Shown piece by piece: positions 24,335 through 31,989 of a stretch of 64,000 nt of DNA (the stretch's first letter is position 1; every line of letters begins with the position of its first letter). This stretch comes from Gemmatimonadaceae bacterium (GTDB lineage Bacteria; Gemmatimonadota; Gemmatimonadetes; Gemmatimonadales; Gemmatimonadaceae), in the NCBI GenBank assembly GCA_030835125.1, contig JAUQWM010000046.1:1-64000 (forward strand), written 5' to 3'. The notes below the pieces were generated by a model. The model was given only the letters and a program-made list of their open reading frames with translations. It ran no database searches and had not been told where the DNA came from. A program made the position numbers and the translations under genes.

Positions 24335-26638
24335 TCAGAGCCGCCACAGGCGGTTGACCTTGATGACGAATGCCCGGTTCTTCAGTCCCCTGACGACGCT
24401 GGGCGTCGCGAATCGCTCCTCGGTGACGTCGCGCTCGTCGGTGTAGACGAGGAACAGCTCGCTCCCGGGCGCATATTCCCAGCGAAACCGCAGGTTGCTG
24501 CCCAGGCTGCGGTCCGCGGAGTTGTACTGCAGCAGGGCGCTGGCGAACATGAGCGGCGTGAAGCCGAAGTCGACCCGCGCGCGCGCCAGGCGTGTCGTGA
24601 ATGACGCCGTGGGCAGCTCGATGCGCGTCACGGCCACGGCCGGTTCGATCGACAGTTGACGGTGGAGGGCGAGGCGCCCCGATCCCAGGCTCACGCTCCG
24701 GATGTCGCCGTCGAAGAATGCCCCCGCCTGCACCGTGATGACGCCCGACGCGCGCCGCTGCGCCCCGAACTCGTACGACGCCGTCACGTCGTCGAAGTCG
24801 TAGGCACCCGGTGCGATGGGGACGGGAGACCCGGCGGGACTGAACGGATCGACGAGCAGCTCGTGGCTGCGGTTGACCTGGAGCGTGAACTTGTCGCTGC
24901 TCTCGAACTCGGTGGCGAAGCTTCCGCTCCAGCTGCGCGACTCGACGCGTCCCGCGGCATTCTCGACGTACTCGCCCGATCCGGTCCAGGTGAACTTCCG
25001 GACGCTGGGAAGGCGAGCCGGCCTCGGACTGAATCGCAGCGAGCCGAAGGTCCGGTCGAAGCCGGTCCGCCGGGTGAATCCCACCTCGGGGCGGAAGTCC
25101 TCGCCCACCGACAGGAACTCGGCGCGTGCCCCGTAGCGGTCGGCGTTGTAGTCCACGCGCGCCTGGTAGCTCTGGTCGTTGCCCTTCACGCCCGTCGTCG
25201 CGGTACGAGCCCAGTACGCGCCGATGCCCAGGTCCTGGCTCAGGGAGAACGATCCGTCCACTCCATACGACTGGTTCGATCCCGCGCCTGACGCGGAGTG
25301 CGACCGGTTGGTCGCCATCACGCCGATGGCGCTGCGGCTGAAGACGTCGCGCTTGAGGCGGACCACCGTGAAGTTGGTCGCGTCGGCCTGCGACACCGGC
25401 TCGTCGCCGGTCTGGATGTTCACGATCCCGATGGCGTAGGGTCCGAGTTTCCCCGTCAGGCGGCCGCCGGCCGTGATGGGGACGATCCGGCCGCCCTCGA
25501 GGCCGATGCGCCGCGAGTAGAAGAGGTAGGGCGTGTCCGACGGCCCGGAGTTCTGGGTGACGCCGGTCCCGCCGCGCGCGAAGTCGAAGATCCCGCGCCC
25601 CTCGAGGAAGAAGTCGCGCTTCTCCGGGAAGAAGAGGCTGAAGCGGGTGAGGTTCACCTGCTGCTCGTCGACCTCGACCTGCGCGAAGTCGGTGTTGACC
25701 GTGAAGTCCGCCGTCAGGTTCGGCGTGATGCCGTACCGTGCGTCGCCGCCGATGTCGCCACCGAGATCATTGGAGACGGACGGCACCCGAAGGCGATCCG
25801 TGGTCAGCTTCGACACGGCATAGGGCCGGAGCTCCAGGTTGGCGCCCGCTTCCGGGAGGTCGAGTCCGACGAGGGTTCCGGCGGAGGAGACGCGGTTCAG
25901 CGCCTGCGGCCCGGCGAGGCTCTGGGGCACCGGCGTGAGGTATGCCCACTCGTTCTTCCGCCGCACGGAACGGCGAAGCTGCAGTCCCCACGTCTGATTG
26001 CTGCCCGCCCGATACCGGATGGATTTGAGGGGAATGGACATCTCCACGATCCATCCGCCGTCGAAGCGACCGGTCTTCGAGGTCCAGACGGGGTTCCAGT
26101 CCGTGTTCGATCCTCCCTCGTCGACGATGGAGTAGTCCGCGCGCGCGCCGAGGGGGTTGGTGTAGAAGGCGAACCCGCTGCGACGATCGTAGAAGGTGTC
26201 GAACATCGCGCCGAAGTGGTCGTTCTGGCGGAGGCCGTTCGTGTCGCGTCGCAGCTCGTTGACGACCCACTCGTCAGGCGGCGCCGAGTCCCAGCAGCGG
26301 CAGGTGACGTAGATGTTGCGGTCGTCGTAGGTGACCCAGACGTCGCTGCGCTCGGTCATGGGCTCGCCGTAACGGGGTGCGACCTGGATCAGGCCACCGA
26401 ACGGCTGCTCGGCGGCGTAGACGTCCTCGTCCAGGACGCCGTCCACCTTGAGCGGCGCCGCGAGCCGGATCGCGCGCACCGTGGCCTGGCCACCATCGGC
26501 GCGCGTGATGACGGCCGGTGCGACGGGCGCCGGCGGGCCATCGAGCACCGGGCCCTGCGCCCGCGCCTCGATGGCGGCGGCGAGCATGAGCGCGGCGCCC
26601 AGGTGAGCCCGGGTTCGTGAACGGTTGTTGAGGACCAT
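24335..26638 (-). CDS. DUF5916 protein with CBM9-like N-terminal domain (1)
   Basis: A 767-aa exported protein starting at ATG 26638 (MVLNNRSRTRAHLGAALMLA..., signal peptide ending ARAQG). Residues ~55-250 form the CBM9-like domain (LKVDGVLDEDVYAAEQPFGG, then VTYDDRNIYVTCRC). DUF5916 follows, with DWNPVWTSKTGRFDGGW, EKRDFFLEGRGIFDF and many alternating aromatic beta strands. The protein ends in a hydrophobic strand (FVIKVNRLWRL), which suggests an outer-membrane barrel. No function is established for the family. It is divergent from the first kinase gene and bracketed by two palindrome copies in opposite orientation (24307, 26738). Confidence 0.88.
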   Translation of the reverse strand: MVLNNRSRTRAHLGAALMLAAAIEARAQGPVLDGPPAPVAPAVITRADGGQATVRAIRLAAPLKVDGVLDEDVYAAEQPFGGLIQVAPRYGEPMTERSDVWVTYDDRNIYVTCRCWDSAPPDEWVVNELRRDTNGLRQNDHFGAMFDTFYDRRSGFAFYTNPLGARADYSIVDEGGSNTDWNPVWTSKTGRFDGGWIVEMSIPLKSIRYRAGSNQTWGLQLRRSVRRKNEWAYLTPVPQSLAGPQALNRVSSAGTLVGLDLPEAGANLELRPYAVSKLTTDRLRVPSVSNDLGGDIGGDARYGITPNLTADFTVNTDFAQVEVDEQQVNLTRFSLFFPEKRDFFLEGRGIFDFARGGTGVTQNSGPSDTPYLFYSRRIGLEGGRIVPITAGGRLTGKLGPYAIGIVNIQTGDEPVSQADATNFTVVRLKRDVFSRSAIGVMATNRSHSASGAGSNQSYGVDGSFSLSQDLGIGAYWARTATTGVKGNDQSYQARVDYNADRYGARAEFLSVGEDFRPEVGFTRRTGFDRTFGSLRFSPRPARLPSVRKFTWTGSGEYVENAAGRVESRSWSGSFATEFESSDKFTLQVNRSHELLVDPFSPAGSPVPIAPGAYDFDDVTASYEFGAQRRASGVITVQAGAFFDGDIRSVSLGSGRLALHRQLSIEPAVAVTRIELPTASFTTRLARARVDFGFTPLMFASALLQYNSADRSLGSNLRFRWEYAPGSELFLVYTDERDVTEERFATPSVVRGLKNRAFVIKVNRLWRL

Positions 26639-26737
26639 GGTGCCGGCACTGGTGGGGCGATGGCATCCGGATTCGGTGCCATCGGTTGGCGGGGACGGGA
26701 ATATCGTGCGCTGCCGATCCCGGCGCATGGCTCGGAG

Positions 26738-26758
26738 CAATGGGGTCTGACCCCATTG
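26738..26758. repeat. 21-bp palindromic repeat, copy 2 (opposite centre base)
   Basis: CAATGGGGTC and GACCCCATTG arms around a central T, i.e. copy 1 read on the other strand. It lies in the divergent spacer between the first DUF5916 gene and the first kinase gene, where it could affect either promoter. Confidence 0.9.
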
Positions 26759-26797
26759 CTGGCTGCCCGGTGCGGGGAGCGGTACGTTTCGCCGGCT

Positions 26798-29371
26798 ATG
26801 CCGACCTCGACCGATCGCCTCTCCGCCGCGTTGGCGGATCGCTACCGCATCGAGCGGGAGCTCGGGCAGGGTGGCATGGCGGTCGTGTACCAGGCGCACG
26901 ACGTGCGTCACGACCGCAAGGTCGCGATCAAGGTGCTCCATCCGGAACTCGCCGCCGTCCTTGGGGCCGAGCGGTTCCTGACCGAGATGCGGGTGACCGC
27001 GAACCTGCAGCATCCGCACATCCTTTCTCTCTTCGACTCGGGCACCGCCGACGGACAGCTCTACTATGTCATGCCGCTGGTGGAGGGCGAGTCGCTGCGG
27101 GACCGCCTGACGAGGGAGCGGCAGCTCCCGATCGACGAGGCGGTCCGGATCACGATCGAGGTGGCCAATGCGCTCGACTACGCGCACCGGCACCAGGTGG
27201 TCCACCGCGACATCAAGCCGGAGAACATCCTCCTGCACGACGGCTCGGCGCTGGTGGCGGATTTCGGCATCGCGCTCGCCGTCTCGAACGCCGGCGACAA
27301 GCGGCTGACGCAGACCGGATTGTCGCTGGGCACGCCGCACTACATGAGCCCCGAGCAGGCGACCGGGGACCGGGCCGTCGACGGGCGCACCGACATCTAT
27401 TCGCTCGGCTGCGTCCTGTATGAGATGCTCACGGGCGAACCGCCGTTCAGCGGGCCGAGCACCCAGGCGATCGTCGCCAAGGTGCTGACCGAGCCCGTGC
27501 CTCGCATCCGCCCGCGCCGGCCCACGGTGTCGGCAGGCCTCGAAGCGGTGGTGATGAAGGCGGTCGAGAAGCTGCCCGCCGACCGGTACGCGACGCCCCA
27601 GGCGTTCGGGCAGGCGCTGCGTTCGCCGGACGTGGTCCCGCCTTCCGGCTTCACCCCGGCACCCCCCCGTCGTGCGTCACGCGCGCGCGTCGCGGCCGTT
27701 GCGCTCGGCGGCATGGCGGCGCTGGTCGGCGCGTGGGCGCTCGGTCGCACGACCGCGTCCACGGGTACCGACGCCGGTCAGTGGACCCTGGAACAGCTCG
27801 GCGGCCCCACGGTCGCGATGCATCCCCGGGTCTCCCCCGATGGCAAGACCATCGCGTTTGCCGCGATGGTGGGCGGCACGACGCAGCTTGCCGTGCTCAG
27901 CCCGGAAACCGGTGACTGGCGCGTGCTGACGACGGACACGACGCAGGGCGCCGTGAACGTGGCGGCGTGGTCCCCGGATGGCACCAGGATCTACTTCGAC
28001 CGGATCAACGAAGGGCCGAATGGGGTCTTCAGCATCACGCCGTTAGGCACCGATGAGCGCCTCGTGCTCGACCTGGCCGATTCGCCGCAGGTCCTGGCCG
28101 ACGGGTCGGTGCTGGTCGTCCGGTTGAACAGCGAGCGGCGCCTGCAGCTCTTCCGGTACTGGCCGCAGTCGGCCCGGCTGGATTCGCTCCCGGCGTCGAC
28201 GACCCTCCTCTGGGGAAAGGCGTTCGTCCGCGCGTTTCCCGACGGGAAGGAGGCTGCGTTCGTCGGTGTGCCGGGAACGAGCGCCGCGGGGAGCGAGATG
28301 CTCTACGCGATCGACCTCACGACGGGCGCAACGCGAAAGCTCCACGACGAGGCCATCACGTTCCGGGGCGGTGACTCCTTCGGGATCGCGGACAACGAGT
28401 CGGTTCTCCTGCCGGTGCCACTGGGCGAGGGGTACGCCGTCGCGTCCATTCCCCGCACCGGCTCGGGCACGCCCACCATCCTGCTCTCGACGACCAGCCG
28501 CATCGCGAGCCTGGACGGCGGACCCGATGGATCGATCTACGTCGACCAGATCGAGCGCGGCTGCGTCTGGCTCCGGTACGACCCCCGGAGCCGGGTGATC
28601 GAGCGTCATGCAGTCAACCCGCGCTGCGGGAACCAGATCCTCCCTCTCCCGGACGGACGGATCCTCGACAACAGCAACGAGGGAAAGCGTCGCGTCCTCG
28701 TCCTCGAGCCTGGCGAGCCGCCACGGCGCTTCCTGTCGGTGGACCAGCCCACCGCGGACCCCGCGCCGCTCGGGGATGACCGGGTCCTGGTGCGGTTCGG
28801 GGCCGACCTCGACACCCTGCTGGTGGTGACGGTCGCGACCGGCCGCGTCACCCTGCGCATCCCGTGGTTCCCGGACGTCTCGCGCTACACCGGGTCGCCT
28901 GACGGGCAGTCGATCTACTATGCGAGGGCGGGCGTCATCTGGGAGATGCCGGCCACTGGCGGAGAGTCGCGACGCATCCGTGACGGCGACCTCGTGGCCG
29001 TCGATCCGGCCGGCCGATACCTCGTGGTTGCGGTCAACGCGGCCGACCGGGTGCGGCTGTTCCACGTCCCCCTCGACCGCACCCCGGAACGGGAGATCCC
29101 CCTTCGCGGTCCGCTGCTGTTCTCGTCGGAGTCCATCAACCTGAAAGCGATCGCGCCTGACGAGCGCGTGCTGTTCACGGGAGTCTCCACGTCGCTGTGG
29201 CACTGGCAGGCGGCGATCCTGGATACCCGGACGGGCGCGGTGGAGATCCTGCCGGGGGGAGAGACGGCGGACACCGAAGCGTCGTGGACGTCGGACGGAA
29301 AGGTGTGGATCGTCGGCGACGACCTGGAATCGACGATGTGGCGCTACCGGCCGGCGCGGCCCCGCCGATGA
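26798..29371 (+). CDS. Transmembrane Ser/Thr protein kinase with C-terminal beta-propeller sensor (1)
   Basis: An 857-aa protein starting at ATG 26798. The N-terminal kinase domain (residues ~16-280) has the glycine loop GQGGMAVVY, catalytic lysine AIKVL, HRDIKPEN, DFGIAL and the substrate-docking region GTPHYMSPEQ, so it should be active. One transmembrane helix follows at about 295-315 (VAAVALGGMAALVGAWALG). The C-terminal ~530 residues are PD40/TolB-like propeller repeats (HPRVSPDGKTIAFAA, VAAWSPDGTRIYFD) on the periplasmic side. Such PknB-type receptors phosphorylate cytoplasmic proteins in response to periplasmic signals. Its stop overlaps the start of the second kinase (ATGA), giving a two-kinase operon. 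Confidence 0.93.
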   Translation: MPTSTDRLSAALADRYRIERELGQGGMAVVYQAHDVRHDRKVAIKVLHPELAAVLGAERFLTEMRVTANLQHPHILSLFDSGTADGQLYYVMPLVEGESLRDRLTRERQLPIDEAVRITIEVANALDYAHRHQVVHRDIKPENILLHDGSALVADFGIALAVSNAGDKRLTQTGLSLGTPHYMSPEQATGDRAVDGRTDIYSLGCVLYEMLTGEPPFSGPSTQAIVAKVLTEPVPRIRPRRPTVSAGLEAVVMKAVEKLPADRYATPQAFGQALRSPDVVPPSGFTPAPPRRASRARVAAVALGGMAALVGAWALGRTTASTGTDAGQWTLEQLGGPTVAMHPRVSPDGKTIAFAAMVGGTTQLAVLSPETGDWRVLTTDTTQGAVNVAAWSPDGTRIYFDRINEGPNGVFSITPLGTDERLVLDLADSPQVLADGSVLVVRLNSERRLQLFRYWPQSARLDSLPASTTLLWGKAFVRAFPDGKEAAFVGVPGTSAAGSEMLYAIDLTTGATRKLHDEAITFRGGDSFGIADNESVLLPVPLGEGYAVASIPRTGSGTPTILLSTTSRIASLDGGPDGSIYVDQIERGCVWLRYDPRSRVIERHAVNPRCGNQILPLPDGRILDNSNEGKRRVLVLEPGEPPRRFLSVDQPTADPAPLGDDRVLVRFGADLDTLLVVTVATGRVTLRIPWFPDVSRYTGSPDGQSIYYARAGVIWEMPATGGESRRIRDGDLVAVDPAGRYLVVAVNAADRVRLFHVPLDRTPEREIPLRGPLLFSSESINLKAIAPDERVLFTGVSTSLWHWQAAILDTRTGAVEILPGGETADTEASWTSDGKVWIVGDDLESTMWRYRPARPRR

Positions 29372-30912
29372 CGGACCGCCTGTCCATCGCGCTATCCGAT
29401 CGCTACCGCATCGAGCGGGAGCTCGGGCAGGGTGGCATGGCGACCGTCTACCTGGCCGAGGATCTGCGGCACAAGCGGAAGGTGGCGCTGAAGGTCCTGA
29501 AGCCGGAACTGGCCGCGGTGTTAGGCGCCGACCGGTTCGTGCAGGAGATCACCACCACGGCGTCCCTGCAGCATCCGCACATCCTGCCGCTGTTCGATTC
29601 GGGGACCGCGGACGGGTTCCTGTTCTACGTCATGCCCTTCATCCAGGGCGAGACGCTGCGTGAGAAGCTGAACCGGGATACGCAGCTGGGGGTGGAGGAA
29701 GCGGTCCGCCTCACCACCGACGTGGCCGATGCGCTCCAGTACGCGCACGAGCAGGGGATCATCCATCGGGACATCAAGCCGGAGAACATCCTGCTGGCCA
29801 ACGGCCGGCCGATGGTGGCCGACTTCGGGATCGCGCTCGCCGTGAGCGCCGCCGCCGGGGGCCGCATCACGGAGACGGGGCTCTCGTTAGGAACGCCGCA
29901 CTACATGAGTCCCGAACAGGCGACCGCCGACAAGGACCTGACCGGGCGGAGCGACATCTATTCGCTGGGCAGCGTGCTGTACGAGATGCTGACGGGCAAC
30001 CCCCCGCATGTCGGCGCCTCGGCGCAACAGATCATCATGAAGATCATCGCCGATACGCCGCGCCCGGTCACGGAATTGCGCCGGTCGGTGCCCCCGAATG
30101 TCGCCGCCGCCGTCGCCAAGGCGATCGAGAAGCTCCCCGCCGATCGCTTCGAGAGCGCTCGCGCGTTCGCCCAGGCGTTGGCGAATCCGCACTTCACCAC
30201 CGCGACGTCTGGGATGCCCGCTCGGGCGAAGGCGGGCCCCCGCCGCGTTCTGGCGATGGCGCTGGGCGTGATCGGGCTCGTGTCTGCTGGTTCGCTCGGA
30301 GGCTGGCTGCTCCACGACACCGGCCCGGCTCCCCCCATGGTGCGCTTCGGGATTCCCGTGACCGGCGCCGTCAATGGCCTGGATGTGTCGACCGACGGCA
30401 CGCAGGTGCTCTTCAGGTCTGAAGGAAGCGCGCACCTGCGCCGCCTGGATGACGACAGCGCGCGCGCGGTCGCACCGGGAGCGACGCGGGAGCCGCGGCT
30501 TTCGCCGGACGGGAAGTCGGTACTCGGCGGCGCGGAAGACGTCATCGGGCTCGTTGACGTCGCCGGCGGCCAGCCCCGTCCCGTCGTGCGCGCCGAGCCA
30601 CTGAGCCGAGCCATCTGGGGACAGGACGGCTTCGTCTATTTCGACCGGGCCGGTGGGCTGGCGCGAATTGCTGTGTCGGGCGGTCCCGTTGATACGCTCC
30701 TGCGCGGGGACCCGAGGGGACGAGCCATCATTCTCATGGAAGCTCTGCCTGATGGGCGCTCGTTGCTTGTCCTTCTCGCCGTCGGGACTGCGGACGCGAC
30801 AGCAGGGACCGATACGGTCGCGCTGTTTGACATCGCAAGTCGGACATTGACACCCCTGTTTCCGCTGCGTTCTCCAGGGGCGGCGTTCGATACAGCACGA
30901 CCGGCCACATAG
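29368..30912 (+). CDS. Transmembrane Ser/Thr protein kinase (2), reading frame broken within its propeller
   Basis: Start ATG 29368 overlaps the stop of kinase 1. The kinase domain is complete: GQGGMATVY, ALKVLKPEL, HRDIKPENILL, DFGIAL and GTPHYMSPEQ, close in sequence to kinase 1 (a tandem duplication). A transmembrane helix (VLAMALGVIGLVSAGSLGGW) and the beginning of a propeller follow. The frame stops at 30912 after 514 aa. The adjacent frame continues the propeller to 31934 with the typical family segment RYSTTGHIVYGERSRILART starting near 30870. The shift (frame 1 to frame 0) fits loss of one base near the GGGG run at 30876-30883, or a sequencing error. The kinase may still work as a truncated membrane protein. 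Confidence 0.85.
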   Translation: MTDRLSIALSDRYRIERELGQGGMATVYLAEDLRHKRKVALKVLKPELAAVLGADRFVQEITTTASLQHPHILPLFDSGTADGFLFYVMPFIQGETLREKLNRDTQLGVEEAVRLTTDVADALQYAHEQGIIHRDIKPENILLANGRPMVADFGIALAVSAAAGGRITETGLSLGTPHYMSPEQATADKDLTGRSDIYSLGSVLYEMLTGNPPHVGASAQQIIMKIIADTPRPVTELRRSVPPNVAAAVAKAIEKLPADRFESARAFAQALANPHFTTATSGMPARAKAGPRRVLAMALGVIGLVSAGSLGGWLLHDTGPAPPMVRFGIPVTGAVNGLDVSTDGTQVLFRSEGSAHLRRLDDDSARAVAPGATREPRLSPDGKSVLGGAEDVIGLVDVAGGQPRPVVRAEPLSRAIWGQDGFVYFDRAGGLARIAVSGGPVDTLLRGDPRGRAIILMEALPDGRSLLVLLAVGTADATAGTDTVALFDIASRTLTPLFPLRSPGAAFDTARPAT

Positions 30913-30968
30913 TCTATGGTGAACGCAGCCGCATCCTTGCACGGACATTCGACGCCGGCCGGCGCGCC

Positions 30969-31934
30969 GTGGGCGCTGAGACATTTACGCTCGTTGACGC
31001 CGGCGCGGAGACGAGGAGTGTGCGTTTCGCCATCGGCGGACAAACGCTTGCGTACATCGCCTCCGATGAGCGCAACCGCGTCCTGACGCTGGCGGACCGG
31101 CGGGGCGACCGCCAGCCACTCGCGAACCTGCCGCCGGGCCACTACGAGAATCCGCGGATCTCGCCGAACGGCGACCGCATCGCCGTCCTGCGGACGGATC
31201 CGAATGACAACCAGCGCGACCTGTGGGTTTACGACCTTGCTTCCGGGCGTCTGTCGGCCGTCACCCGGTCCGGCGGCGTCGGGGGCCACGCCTGGTCATC
31301 GGACGGACTGCGTCTCGCGTTCACGCGCGGATCGCAGCTGTTCTGGCGCCGCTTCGATGCGTCGGGCGAAGAGGAGCTGCTGCTTCGCAGACCGCGGCGA
31401 TTCGGGTCGATTGCGTTGACGCGCGACATGATCCTGTTCCAGGAGGGGCCGGCCGCCTGGGACATCGGCATCGCGACGATCGGCAAGCCGGGAAGCGACT
31501 CCCTGCTGCTCCATGGCGATTACTGGGAGGGCGCCCCCGCGGTCTCTCCCGACGGACGCTGGCTCGCGTACTACTCGGCCGAGGGTGGGCAGGCGCAGGT
31601 GTTCGTGCAGCCGTTCCTGAGGCCGGGGCGGAAGAGCCAGGTGTCCTCCAGCGGCAGCGTCAACGCCAGGTGGTCGGGAGACAGCCGTCGGCTCTTCTAC
31701 ATTCAGGGTCCCGCCCTGATGGAGGCAGACCTGACCATCGGTGCGGACGTCGCCGTCGCATCGGTGAGTCGACTGTTCGACATCGCCAACTCTGCCAGTG
31801 GCACGCTCCAGTTCGACGTCTTTCCGAACGGCAATCGCTTCGCCATCACCGAGCAACAGGGGACGGCCGGCGCGCGCGAGATCACCGTCATCTCCGGCTT
31901 CGACCAGCTGCTTCGCGGGACCGGGCGAAAGTGA
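30969..31934 (+). pseudogene. Out-of-frame C-terminal half of kinase 2 propeller
   Basis: This frame encodes ~320 residues of PD40 repeats (ISPNGDRIAVLRTDPN, AVSPDGRWLAYYS) and the family C-terminal end (NGNRFAITEQQ, then EITVISGFDQLL). It is the missing end of the kinase encoded from 29368. In-frame homology extends upstream of the GTG at 30969 to about 30870, overlapping the end of the kinase frame, so an independent gene is unlikely. Either the locus is frameshifted, or the assembly lacks one G, or a recoding event joins the two. Restoring one base would give one protein of about 855 aa, matching kinase 1. Confidence 0.75.
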
Positions 31935-31989
31935 CGCAGAGGGGTCGCCGGAATGCGGCGGTCTACGACCGGCTTCGCTCCCCTCGCAC

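Noticed and set aside
25298-26620. 440-codon plus-strand frame opposite the first DUF5916 gene
   Set aside because: Shadow frame; the opposite strand carries the recognisable CBM9-like and DUF5916 sequence.
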